A DNA stretch of 64,000 nucleotides from Ferruginibacter sp. (GTDB lineage: Bacteria; Bacteroidota; Bacteroidia; Chitinophagales; Chitinophagaceae), in NCBI GenBank assembly GCA_013141115.1, contig JABFRP010000002.1:2592647-2656646 (forward strand), read 5' to 3'. Position 1 is the first letter of the stretch. The number at the start of each line of letters is the position of its first letter. Below, piece by piece: positions 49,571-58,324 of this stretch. The translations under genes and the position numbers were made by a program. The notes under the pieces were generated by a model. That model saw only the letters and a program-made list of their open reading frames with translations. It had not been told where the DNA came from and made no database searches.

Positions 49571-49859
49571 TTTTCCGAAAAATCCCTCTTTTTTCTGTTG
49601 TTTTCCCCTTTTATTTAAAAGCATAATTTTTCATCTTTGAAGAAGAAAGCAAATTTATTTCCTTTAATCTAAATGTTCTATTGCTTAGTCGGTATTCAAT
49701 TTGAGGCCCTTTATAATGTTGCCTTTAAAAGAATAAAATATATACTGATTGCTTTAAAGAAGTGCACTCTTGACAGTAAACTGTATGAGGTGGAATTATC
49801 TTAGACACAACACCTGAAAAAATGAAGGTATAAGATTATATTATTAAATCTTTAACAAT
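49571..49859 (+). promoter_or_regulatory. Conserved leader, copy 3 (upstream of protein A3)
   Basis: The first 80 bp keep the core of copies 1 and 2 (CCGAAAAATCCC, TTTTTTCTGTTGTTTTCCCC, ATTTAAA, TCATCTTTGAAG). The remainder has diverged, apart from a short GACAGTAAACTGTATGAGG-like patch. Retention of the 5' core but not of the 5' untranslated part suggests the core is an operator/promoter. Confidence 0.65.
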
Positions 49860-50831
49860 GTGAAACTTTTAAAAATTTTAGCAATACCTATCTTCATCGT
49901 AACAGTATTTTTCTCTTGTAAAAAGACGGATAGTAATTCAGATTTTTCAGTTGCAGAAAGTGCTGTAGCTATTAAAAAGGGGGTAGTTACGTTTAATAAC
50001 ACTGCATCTTATTTAAACGTGACAGCTAATAAAAATGCCGAGCAGCAAAAATTAGCAGAAAAATTAAGGGCTGATAATTTTCTGGCATTAGCCAATAAAC
50101 AGCCCGATCTAACGGCATCTTCAGTTGCAACCACTGTAAGTAGTATTAGTACAATAAACACAGCTTTTAATCCAGACCTGTATTCAACCTATTTATTGAG
50201 CATACTAAACCAAGATAAGATTTGCAGCATCAATGGTTATTGGGTAAAGGTAGATATGGATAATATTTTTTGCAGTGCAATAGATGCAACTGCTTATCCA
50301 AGTGAATACGATGATTTAAAAAACAATGTATTTACTAATACACACATTATGACATTTCTTAACCCCAATGAACCAGTAATTGATGTACTTGACCAGATTC
50401 GCAATAATACACTAACATGGCAAGGGTATCAAACCCAATTGGCAAATGCAAAAGGAGGGCAAGGGATTTGTTTTAAAAACGGTGCTCAGAAAAGAAAAGA
50501 TGTTGTAACAAAACCTATTTTCAATTCAACGGCCACAATAACAGCAAGCGCAGAATATGGTACTTACTTCCTTCATTTTGAACTAGTGGGAGCTATTAGT
50601 TATACTAATTTGACTTTTACACCGCCAATGTATGGCAAGTATCATTGGGAAGGAGTGTGTAAAGGGTTTGATAGCAACACCTTTAACTACCCTAATAATA
50701 ATATATTTCCTAGGCCGGTAATAGTTACTGCACGTGCATTTTATAGTGGGGGCTCGGCATTAAGAATACCAGAACTAGAGGTTAATACCAGTGTCAATGG
50801 TGTAGTTGCAAAAGCAAGTATTTATTATTAA
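49860..50831 (+). CDS. Lipoprotein A3 of the tandem cassette
   Basis: A 323-residue A-family member from a GTG start at 49860. Unlike A1 and A2 it is a lipoprotein (VTVFFSCKKTD lipobox, Cys20). The shared core is YLLSILNQDKICSINGYWVKVDMD, YDDL, IDVLDQIRNNTLTWQGY. The C-terminal half is beta-rich. It is the first gene of cassette 3, with B3 18 nt downstream. Confidence 0.75.
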   Translation: MKLLKILAIPIFIVTVFFSCKKTDSNSDFSVAESAVAIKKGVVTFNNTASYLNVTANKNAEQQKLAEKLRADNFLALANKQPDLTASSVATTVSSISTINTAFNPDLYSTYLLSILNQDKICSINGYWVKVDMDNIFCSAIDATAYPSEYDDLKNNVFTNTHIMTFLNPNEPVIDVLDQIRNNTLTWQGYQTQLANAKGGQGICFKNGAQKRKDVVTKPIFNSTATITASAEYGTYFLHFELVGAISYTNLTFTPPMYGKYHWEGVCKGFDSNTFNYPNNNIFPRPVIVTARAFYSGGSALRIPELEVNTSVNGVVAKASIYY

Positions 50832-50848
50832 TTAACAACTATTTTAAG

Positions 50849-51619
50849 ATGAGTCAAAAATATTGGAAGCACAAATATCTGGTAGTGTTGATACTGGGAT
50901 TCAGTACTTTTCAAACTGCATTTACCCAATCTCTAATACTCAGGCCATCGATTGGTATGAGGTATTACAGTACTAAACCTAGTAAAGAGCCATCCAATAA
51001 TTTTGACCCATCTTTTATGGGAAAATATAACTTCAAGGACATGGCAGCCTCAATTTCATTAGAGTTGTTGTATAAAAAATACAGTTACCAGTTGGTATTT
51101 ACAAGTCAACATGTTGCTAACGGTCTTTATTCAAAATTTGATACTGAGGGTCTTATTGGAGAATATACTATGCATGGAGGTTTTAGACAATTCCAATTTT
51201 GTTACAATAGATTTTTTAAAATAAGGGAAAAAAAATGGCAATTTATTGCGCCGTTTGTAGGTATTGGTGCAGGCGTTGGCTTTAACAGACCTAATGCAAT
51301 TTATGCAGATAGTTCCTTTGGGGTTTTTACGATATATTCCTTAACAAATCCCAATGAATTTCTACGTTTTGATGTACACGAAAAATCGCTTGCTTCTACG
51401 AGTTATAGTTTAGTGCTTAAAGCTGGTTTTGCATTTAAAAGAAAAAATGTAGAGAGGCTTAGGGTAGAAGCTGTGTATAACATGGGATTAAGAAAAATGG
51501 TTCAAGGTAATAATATTTATTACCATACAAATACCAAATACAAAGCAACATCTTATTCCAAAGGCAGCCAGTTTTCTATTTTGTTAAGCATGCCTATTTA
51601 TCTAAAACGAAAGCCGTAA
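50849..51619 (+). CDS. Beta-barrel-like protein B3
   Basis: A 256-residue secreted barrel-like protein with signal peptide ending AFTQS. It is the intact member of the B family and the template for reading B1 and B2. It has FVGIGAGVGFNRPN, a LRVEAVYNMGLRKMVQ segment, and a terminal strand GSQFSILLSMPIYLKR. The family is unknown and an outer-membrane location is inferred. The next gene starts at the base after its stop (51621). Confidence 0.75.
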   Translation: MSQKYWKHKYLVVLILGFSTFQTAFTQSLILRPSIGMRYYSTKPSKEPSNNFDPSFMGKYNFKDMAASISLELLYKKYSYQLVFTSQHVANGLYSKFDTEGLIGEYTMHGGFRQFQFCYNRFFKIREKKWQFIAPFVGIGAGVGFNRPNAIYADSSFGVFTIYSLTNPNEFLRFDVHEKSLASTSYSLVLKAGFAFKRKNVERLRVEAVYNMGLRKMVQGNNIYYHTNTKYKATSYSKGSQFSILLSMPIYLKRKP

Positions 51620-51620
51620 A

Positions 51621-52381
51621 ATGAAAAATATTTTGTTGCTTGGTTGTTTATACTGAGTTGAAAAAATGGCAGCTTTAATAGCGAATGCTTTGCAAATAAG
51701 ATTACTGAAACAACAAATAATACAGATTCGCAATTAATTATTAATTATACGGAAGAATCGGTAATAAAAAAGACAGTACAACTGCAAATAGATTCTATCA
51801 AAAGTATAGCTACAGAGGGTGATATAATTTTCAGGGGAGGTACCGATATTGAAAGTAATATAATCAGGGATTTTTCCAATACCGGCAAATTGTTTTCTCA
51901 TTGTGGCATATTGCTTAAAAATAGGGGTAAACTTGTTGTAACGCATATACTTGGCGGCACTACCAATCCAGATGGCAGCATACTAAGCCAACCTTTAGAA
52001 GATTTTTTATCTTACCCTGATAATGAAAGCGCAGGTGTATATGCTGTTAAGTTATCCGAAAAGCAACTTTATAAACTTTATCATTTTATTGATTCAGCAC
52101 AAAAACAAAGGGTAACTTTTGACCTGCATTTTAATTTGTTTACTAAACAACAACTATACTGCACTGAACTGCTTATAGATGCCCTATCGTTTGCACGAGG
52201 TAAAAAAAATCTGTATTACCCAACCTCATTCAATCTAAAGAATACTAAATATTTCTTTCTTAATAATGATGGGGATTATTTTTCATTTTATCCGGTAGAT
52301 AAATTTCAACATCACCAATCACTGAATTTAAAAGCCGTGTTCCGGTTTCCAAATTATCAACCCGGAACTGTTACCAGGTAA
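51621..52381 (+). CDS. YiiX/YebB-like cysteine hydrolase (NlpC/P60-type permuted papain fold), frameshifted 5' end
   Basis: The body encodes TEGDIIFRGG, FSHCGILLKNRGKLVVTHILGG and LYCTELLIDAL. This is the circularly permuted papain-like family (YiiX), with a catalytic Cys near SHCG or YCTEL and a His nearby. The continuous frame opens only after the TGA at 51659-51661. The segment from ATG 51621 (MKNILLLGC, a lipoprotein start) connects only if two single bases are removed, one near 51651-51658 and one in the A6 at 51661-51666, giving about 252 residues. Substrates of such enzymes are peptidoglycan, lipids or thioesters. It is the C gene of cassette 3 and the only one with a recognised fold. 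Confidence 0.65.
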
Positions 52382-52509
52382 TAGTGGATTCAGTCTTAAT
52401 TGCCTGATTTATATTAATAAAATATTTCTTTAATAAAAATATACACCTACCTTTTTTCTAAGTTGCAATACTTGCAAAAAATACGTAATAAATAAAAATA
52501 TCTCTTTCA

Positions 52510-52631
52510 GCGTTATTTTTCTCAATGGGTATCGTAAAATTCCCATCCCCAACATAGGGTAATTACACTCTTTCTTATGTATCATTATAATTTGACCTTG
52601 CACTTCTGCGTTAGTATATAGTAGAATGACT
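52510..52631 (+). promoter_or_regulatory. Promoter region of the cassette-end regulator
   Basis: A 120-bp region ending 21 bp before the regulator at 52653. It is duplicated at 49307-49426. The T/A-rich conserved block around AATTTGA and ACTTCTGCGT is the best candidate for promoter elements. Confidence 0.5.
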
Positions 52632-52652
52632 AACCAATAAGAAAAAATTATT

Positions 52653-53339
52653 ATGATTCCCAAAAACGATAGCGACGAACCGATTAGAGTAATAATTGCG
52701 GATGACCATGTATTGTACCGTGCTGGTGTTAAAACTGCTTTAAGTGCCAAAAAAGATATTAAAGTAATTGCCGAAGCCGATAACGGTATGCATTTGTTGA
52801 ATATGCTTAAAAACGTAGAGACTGATGTGATACTGTTGGATATACAAATGCCAGTAATGGATGGTATTACTACGTTGCCCGAAGTAAAGAAATTGTACCC
52901 CAACATAAAAATAATCATGCTTACAATGATGGATGATCATAGTATGATTACTAAGCTGATGGAATTGGGGGCTAACAGTTATCTTACTAAAACCAGTGAT
53001 AGCGAAATTATTTACGAAGCAATAAGAACCTGTTTTGAGCAAGAATATTATTTCAATTCTTTAACCAACAAGGCCTTACTTACCAACCTGAAACAAAGAA
53101 ACTTTGTAACTCCGCAAAAGTTGATGCAGCAAGAAGCCCAGTTGAATGATAAGGAGACACTTATTTTAAAACTGATGTGTGAGGAAAAAAGCACTAAAGA
53201 AATTGCGGATATTGTTGATCTTAGCCCACGTACGGTAGAAGCCATACGTGACAAACTAAAAGTAAAAACAGGTGCAAAAAGTACCGCAGGTTTAATAATG
53301 TATGCAGTAAAGCATAAAATATTAGATGAAGACATGTAA
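52653..53339 (+). CDS. Orphan NarL/LuxR response regulator at the end of the island
   Basis: A 228-residue regulator with acidic site ADDHVLYRAG, D63 in LLDIQMPV and LuxR HTH near 160-220 (LNDKETLILKLMCEEKSTKE, SPRTVEAIRDKLKVK). It has no adjacent kinase. Its position at the end of the A-B-C island and the duplicated copy of its promoter inside the island connect it to those genes. It may be driven by one of the kinases at 36930 or 40776. Confidence 0.92.
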   Translation: MIPKNDSDEPIRVIIADDHVLYRAGVKTALSAKKDIKVIAEADNGMHLLNMLKNVETDVILLDIQMPVMDGITTLPEVKKLYPNIKIIMLTMMDDHSMITKLMELGANSYLTKTSDSEIIYEAIRTCFEQEYYFNSLTNKALLTNLKQRNFVTPQKLMQQEAQLNDKETLILKLMCEEKSTKEIADIVDLSPRTVEAIRDKLKVKTGAKSTAGLIMYAVKHKILDEDM

Positions 53340-53479
53340 TACTTAAAATACTAAATAAAAACTAAGTCTCTAAAACTGTAATGAAAAAGTAAATCCCGCC
53401 AGCAATGGGGGGATTTTGCTTTTCGCTATAATCAGTTCAGGGCTTATGAAGCTGAATATGATTACGGTATATTTGTAAA

Positions 53480-54319
53480 ATGACATGGCTTAATTACAAT
53501 GGAAAAATTTATAAAAACGATACACTGCTAATTGGTGCAGATAACCGGGGCTTACGTTATGGCGATGGTTTATTTGAGACAATGAAAATGAAAAATGGCC
53601 AATTGGTTTTAGACGACGAACATTTTGCACGGCTCTGGAAAGGGATGAAGGTTTTGCAATTTGCCGTTCCCAAACATTTTAATCCGGATAAATTGCAGGA
53701 AGAAATTGTACAGCTAACAATAAAGAATCAGCACGAGGCGGCAGCAAGAATTCGTATCACAATTTTTAGAGGTAATGGAGGATTATACGATGCTGCTGAT
53801 CATTTCCCTAATTATATTATTCAAACATGGCCATTGCCAGAGGGAAATGGCGAATTAAACAGTAACGGCCTGGATATTGGAATTTATACCGAAGTGAAAA
53901 AAAGCTGCGATATACTCAGTAATTTAAAAACCAATAATTACCTGCCTTACGTAATGGCCGCACTAAAAGCAAAAAACGAAAAATGGAATGATGCCGTTTT
54001 ACTTAACCACTATGGAAGAATTTGCGACAGTACCATTGCCAATATTTTTATAATAAAAGATGCCATAATTTATACCCCGGCCTTAAGCGAAGGTTGCGTA
54101 GCCGGTGTGATGAGAAATCACTTTATACAAAATTTAAACCTTACTGGTTTTACCTGCTCCGAAAAAGAGATCACTATTGAAGAATTGTTGAATGCGGATG
54201 AAATTTTTTTAACCAATTCCATCTACAATATCCGCTGGGTTAAAAGTGTTAATGATAAAAATTTTGGCAATAGGGTTATCCAAAAAATTTACGCTACACT
54301 TGGGACAACCATTTTGTAA
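53480..54319 (+). CDS. Class IV PLP-dependent aminotransferase / aminodeoxychorismate lyase-like protein
   Basis: A 279-residue class IV fold enzyme. DNRGLRYGDGLFETMKMKNG is the N-terminal active-site segment, SCDILSNLKTNNYLPYVMA contains the PLP-binding Lys, and NHYGRICDSTIANIF plus the LSEGCVAGVMR loop are typical. It may be the pabC lyase for folate or a D-amino-acid/branched-chain aminotransferase, and the sequence does not decide. It is followed by the photolyase at 22 nt. Confidence 0.82.
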   Translation: MTWLNYNGKIYKNDTLLIGADNRGLRYGDGLFETMKMKNGQLVLDDEHFARLWKGMKVLQFAVPKHFNPDKLQEEIVQLTIKNQHEAAARIRITIFRGNGGLYDAADHFPNYIIQTWPLPEGNGELNSNGLDIGIYTEVKKSCDILSNLKTNNYLPYVMAALKAKNEKWNDAVLLNHYGRICDSTIANIFIIKDAIIYTPALSEGCVAGVMRNHFIQNLNLTGFTCSEKEITIEELLNADEIFLTNSIYNIRWVKSVNDKNFGNRVIQKIYATLGTTIL

Positions 54320-54341
54320 TTATGTTGTTATTAACTGAATT

Positions 54342-55655
54342 ATGCAAACGGTAAATATATTTTGGTTTCGGCGTGATTTGCGCCTGCAGGATAACGCTGG
54401 TCTGTATCATGCTTTAAAAAGTAATAATCCTGTTATTCCTGTTTTTATTTTTGATACTAATATTTTAGACAGGCTGGAAGATAAAGCAGACAGGAGAGTG
54501 GAATTTATTAATGCTGCATTGGAAGAAATGCAACTGCAATTAATAAAAATGAACACTTCTCTTGAAGTTTATTATGGCACTCCTTTGGATGTTTTTAAAA
54601 TATTACTTAATAAATATAAAATTGAAAAAGTATTCACCAATCATGATTATGAGCCTTATGGATTAGAAAGAGAGCAATTGATCAAAGCATTTCTGCAAAC
54701 CCAGGGCGTTTCTTTACACACTTATAAAGACCAGGTAATTTTAGAAAAGGATGAAGTGCTGAAAGACGATGAAAAACCCTACACCGTTTTTACGCCTTAC
54801 AGCCGTAAATGGAAAGCTGTATTAAATGATTTTCATTTAAAAAAATATCCAACCGAAAAATATTTTACTAACTTTTACAAGCAACCGGCAGTAGCAATAC
54901 CAACTTTAAATGAAATAGGTTTTCAGCCGTTAGAAAAACCATTCCCGTCAAAAAGTTTAGATAAAGAATTGGTTAAAAAATACCAGGAACAAAGAAATTT
55001 TCCTGCAGTAAAAGGTACTTCGCAATTGGGTGTTCATTTGCGTTTTGGAACCATTAGTATAAGAGAGCTGGCAACAAAATGTAAAGATCTTTCAGAGACT
55101 TACTTGAATGAGTTGATATGGCGTGATTTTTATCACATGATACTCTGGCATTTTCCTCAGGTAGGAAAAGGGATTGCGTTTAAACCACAGTATGATACTA
55201 TTGAATGGAGAAAAGATAGTGGCGAATTTGAACGCTGGTGCAACGGGCAAACAGGCTATCCCATTGTAGATGCAGGAATGCGGGAGTTGAATAACACTGG
55301 TTTTATGCACAACCGGGTGCGTATGATCGTTGCTTCTTTTTTAACCAAACATTTATTGTTAGACTGGAGATTGGGCGAAGCCTATTTTGCACAAAAGTTA
55401 TTAGACTTTGATTTAGCAGCCAACAACGGCGGCTGGCAATGGGCCGCAGGAAGTGGTTGCGATGCTGCACCATACTTCAGAGTATTTAATCCTTATCTGC
55501 AAACACAAAAATTTGATCCGCAATTAACTTACATAAAAAAATGGGTGCCCGAATTTCAGGAGTTCAGTTATCCTAAACCAATTGTAGAGCATGAAGTAGC
55601 AAGAAAACGATGTTTGGAAGTGTATGCCAGTGCGCTTAAGAAAGAAGCTATTTAA
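54342..55655 (+). CDS. Deoxyribodipyrimidine photolyase (class I type)
   Basis: A 437-residue FAD-dependent, light-driven repair enzyme for cyclobutane pyrimidine dimers. The N-terminal antenna domain starts IFWFRRDLRLQDN. The FAD-binding domain has LGVHLRFGTISIRELA, LNELIWRDFYHMILWHFP and the substrate segment NGGWQWAAGSGCDAAPYFRVFNP. The tail is PKPIVEHEVARKRCLEVY. A DASH-type cryptochrome is less likely, as the length and the end motif fit CPD photolyases. It overlaps the convergent mqnD end by 4 nt. Confidence 0.92.
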   Translation: MQTVNIFWFRRDLRLQDNAGLYHALKSNNPVIPVFIFDTNILDRLEDKADRRVEFINAALEEMQLQLIKMNTSLEVYYGTPLDVFKILLNKYKIEKVFTNHDYEPYGLEREQLIKAFLQTQGVSLHTYKDQVILEKDEVLKDDEKPYTVFTPYSRKWKAVLNDFHLKKYPTEKYFTNFYKQPAVAIPTLNEIGFQPLEKPFPSKSLDKELVKKYQEQRNFPAVKGTSQLGVHLRFGTISIRELATKCKDLSETYLNELIWRDFYHMILWHFPQVGKGIAFKPQYDTIEWRKDSGEFERWCNGQTGYPIVDAGMRELNNTGFMHNRVRMIVASFLTKHLLLDWRLGEAYFAQKLLDFDLAANNGGWQWAAGSGCDAAPYFRVFNPYLQTQKFDPQLTYIKKWVPEFQEFSYPKPIVEHEVARKRCLEVYASALKKEAI

Positions 55656-56491
55656 GCAATAGGCTGTACAAAAATATCTTGCTGTGCTAATTTAGCAATT
55701 GAATTGTTTTTATGATAAACACTTAGTAAGTATTCGATAGCATTTTTTCCTTTTTCGCCTAGCTCAAGCGAATAATTGTTTACATACAGATCAATATGTT
55801 TACACATTACTTCTTCACTCATTTCCTGCGAATGTTTGCGTATATAATCGTTAAGCTCCGGATAATTTGAAAAAGCATATTCAATACTTTTCTTTATCAG
55901 CCTGTCAACTTTTTGTTGCAATGCTGCATCAAAATTTCTGTTGATAACAATGCCACCCAATGGAATTGAATTGCCGGTTTCTCTTTCCCAGTAATCGCCA
56001 AGATCAACTATTTTATATAAGCCCTTTGCCTGGTAAGTAAACCTGTTTTCGTGAATGATAACGCCCAATCCCTTGCTTTCCATCACAAAATTTTCAATAG
56101 CGTCATACCGTAAAAAAACTTTGTTTTTTGCATTGGGGTATGCAAGAGAAAAAAGTAAATGGGCAGTAGTGTTTTCTCCGGGTATAGCAATAGTATATTC
56201 CTCTACATTCAATATTTTATATTTACCATTCGATATTAAAAGTGGGCCAACTCCGTTGCCCAAAGCGCTGCCACTGTTTAAAACAATGTATTTATCCAAT
56301 ACAAGCGGTAATACACCGTAGCTTAATTTAGTAATATCCAGTTTGCCTTCAATGGCCCATTGGTTAAGGGTTTGCACATCTTCCAGCAGGGTATTAAATT
56401 CCAATCCTTCGGTATCTATTTTGTTATTTACCAGCGCATCAAAAATAAATGTATCGTTGGGGCAGGGCGAAAAGCCAAGAGTAAGTTTCAC
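55652..56491 (-). CDS. mqnD: 1,4-dihydroxy-6-naphthoate synthase
   Basis: A 279-residue enzyme of the futalosine menaquinone route that cleaves cyclic de-hypoxanthine futalosine. It has a periplasmic-binding-protein-like fold and the family motifs SPCPNDTFIFDAL, KLSYGVLPLVLDKYIVLNSG, ENTTAHLL and VIIHENRFTY. Its stop overlaps the photolyase stop. It follows mqnB with a gap of one base, so the two form an operon. Confidence 0.94.
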   Translation of the reverse strand: MKLTLGFSPCPNDTFIFDALVNNKIDTEGLEFNTLLEDVQTLNQWAIEGKLDITKLSYGVLPLVLDKYIVLNSGSALGNGVGPLLISNGKYKILNVEEYTIAIPGENTTAHLLFSLAYPNAKNKVFLRYDAIENFVMESKGLGVIIHENRFTYQAKGLYKIVDLGDYWERETGNSIPLGGIVINRNFDAALQQKVDRLIKKSIEYAFSNYPELNDYIRKHSQEMSEEVMCKHIDLYVNNYSLELGEKGKNAIEYLLSVYHKNNSIAKLAQQDIFVQPIA

Positions 56492-56492
56492 T

Positions 56493-57125
56493 TTAACTGG
56501 TTAATTGTTTAATAAGTTTGGATAATTCAGTATTCAAATTCTCAATAGCTTCTTTCATTTTCCATTTTGATTTATCTCTTTCTCCCACATAATTACTAAC
56601 CGTTCTTATTTGTACAAACGGAATTTCTTCCTGCAAACAAACATAATGTAATGCTGCACCTTCCATACTTTCAATTTGCGGATCAAATGCATCTATCAGT
56701 TGTAGCTTTTGCAAAAAGCTATCGCTCACTTTGTTTATGGTTACAGCTTTTACCCATCTTAGTATCGACTTTTTTAGCAGCCCTTCCGATTTATTGATCA
56801 GCCAGCTATCTGCAAACGGAAATTGATGAGCATCAATTAATCCTGATGTAAAAAAAGGTGTAAATAATCTTTTTTCTTCGGCGCCTAAATCGCCAAAAGT
56901 ATCCTGTTTAATTAATACAGTTTGGCCTAAACTAAAATCACCGGAAAAAGCTCCGGCTATACCTGCCTGCACTACAAAATCATATTCTTTATGCTGCAGT
57001 TGTTTTTGCAAATGATATATAGTTGCAGGAGTTCCCACACCTGTAATTAATATATCAACGTTGGGATAAGTGTTTATAAAAAGCTCAACTTCATCCGGCG
57101 TTGCCGCTATCAGTAAAATTTGCAT
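56493..57125 (-). CDS. mqnB: Futalosine hydrolase
   Basis: A 210-residue nucleoside-hydrolase-like enzyme that releases hypoxanthine from futalosine. The start at ATG 57125 (MQILLIAATPDEVE) is preferred; the open frame runs 27 nt further to 57152. Motifs are TGVGTPATIYHL, VVQAGIAGAFSG, ESMEGAALHYVC and RTVSNYVGERDKSKW. It starts the mqnB-mqnD operon and is divergent from the first PTPS-like gene. Confidence 0.93.
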   Translation of the reverse strand: MQILLIAATPDEVELFINTYPNVDILITGVGTPATIYHLQKQLQHKEYDFVVQAGIAGAFSGDFSLGQTVLIKQDTFGDLGAEEKRLFTPFFTSGLIDAHQFPFADSWLINKSEGLLKKSILRWVKAVTINKVSDSFLQKLQLIDAFDPQIESMEGAALHYVCLQEEIPFVQIRTVSNYVGERDKSKWKMKEAIENLNTELSKLIKQLTS

Positions 57126-57201
57126 ACCGCAAAATTCGTGTTTACACTTCATATTTTAGTATTTAGGGGTTACCTTTGCCGAAATTTTTTAAAACTGTTG
57201 A

Positions 57202-57615
57202 ATGGTTTACATCACCCGTATAGAGCATTTTAATGCAGCGCACAAGCTCTTTAACCCTAATTGGAGCAGGGAAAAGAATGAGGAGGTATTTGGTAAATGT
57301 GCCAACGAAAACTGGCATGGGCATAATTTTGAGCTGTATGTCACCTTAAAAGGCGAGCCAAATCCTGATACGGGCTTTGTGTATGATGTAAAAAAACTAA
57401 GTATAATTGTAAAAGAGCATGTGATTGATAAGCTGGATCATAAGAATTTAAACATGGATGTTGATTTTATGGCCGGTAAGCTTTGTTCTATAGAAAATTT
57501 AGTAATTGGCATTTGGCAACAACTGGCACCCCATCTTCCTCAAGAAGTGCAATTACATTGCCTTAAGTTATATGAAACTCCCCGGATATTTGTAGAGTAC
57601 TACGGAGAAATTTAA
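57202..57615 (+). CDS. 6-pyruvoyl-tetrahydropterin synthase-like protein (PTPS/QueD), copy 1
   Basis: A 137-residue member of the PTPS/QueD family. Zinc ligands are in HFNAAHKL and HGHN. The catalytic Cys lies in FGKCANENWHGHN, with six positions from Cys to His as in pterin synthases rather than the shorter QueD spacing. KLDHKNLN and LKLYETPRIFVEY are further family motifs. A second paralogue and folE follow. It acts on dihydroneopterin triphosphate, probably in pterin rather than queuosine synthesis, but this is inferred from motif spacing. Confidence 0.88.
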   Translation: MVYITRIEHFNAAHKLFNPNWSREKNEEVFGKCANENWHGHNFELYVTLKGEPNPDTGFVYDVKKLSIIVKEHVIDKLDHKNLNMDVDFMAGKLCSIENLVIGIWQQLAPHLPQEVQLHCLKLYETPRIFVEYYGEI

Positions 57616-57882
57616 AGGGTTGCTAACCTTTTAAATTTCTGTTGACCCTAAAACCAGTATAAAGGTTGGCAACCCTCAAATCTTTACGGAAATTAAGTTT
57701 TGTTTACTGCAAACAATCGGTAACTTTATTTGTATTAGCTTTCAGTAGTTGACGTGTTTGAACAGCAGACTTCTGTTATAACCTTCAGCAAAAAATGTTC
57801 TGAATTATTCCACACAATTTTTCAGTACAAATGTTGATGATTATGTTTCAACAAAATAACTTTAAGTGTGTTATACAATTGT
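57616..57882. other. Gap between the two PTPS-like genes
   Basis: 267 bp without a gene. A TTGGCAACCC patch and an imperfect inverted AAAGGTTGCTAACC / GGTTGGCAACC pair (57615-57680) could be a terminator or operator. Confidence 0.45.
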
Positions 57883-58299
57883 ATGAATAATAAAGTGGCC
57901 GTTTACAGAAAGGAACATTTTAATGCAGCTCACCGGCTAAACAATCCTTTGTGGGATGATGCTACCAACCAAAAGGTATTTGGTAAATGTAATAATCCGC
58001 ATTATCATGGCCACAATTACGAACTGATTGTTAAGTTAACCGGGGAACCAAATGAAGCAACAGGTTATGTGTATGATTTAAAATTACTCAGCGATCTGAT
58101 CAACGAAAATGTGATTGAAAAATTTGATCACAAAAATTTGAATGAAGATACTGCTGAGTTTAAAAATGTAAACCCCACCGCAGAAAACATCGTAATTGTT
58201 ATCTATACTATTTTAAGGGCAAAAATTGATCTGAAATTTAATCTGCAAATACGCCTGTATGAAACAGAAAGAAATTTTGTAGAGTATCCGGCAAACTAA
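57883..58299 (+). CDS. 6-pyruvoyl-tetrahydropterin synthase-like protein (PTPS/QueD), copy 2
   Basis: A 138-residue paralogue from ATG 57883, with a GTG five codons earlier as alternative. HFNAAHRLNN and FGKCNNPHYHGHNYEL give the zinc site and catalytic Cys. FDHKNLNEDTAEFKNV and LRLYETERNFVEY close the active site. It resembles animal-type PTPS more than QueD. It lies 25 nt before folE, which suggests that the two enzymes act in sequence on GTP. Confidence 0.9.
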   Translation: MNNKVAVYRKEHFNAAHRLNNPLWDDATNQKVFGKCNNPHYHGHNYELIVKLTGEPNEATGYVYDLKLLSDLINENVIEKFDHKNLNEDTAEFKNVNPTAENIVIVIYTILRAKIDLKFNLQIRLYETERNFVEYPAN

Positions 58300-58324
58300 T
58301 TGACAATAATTTAAACAGCAACTA

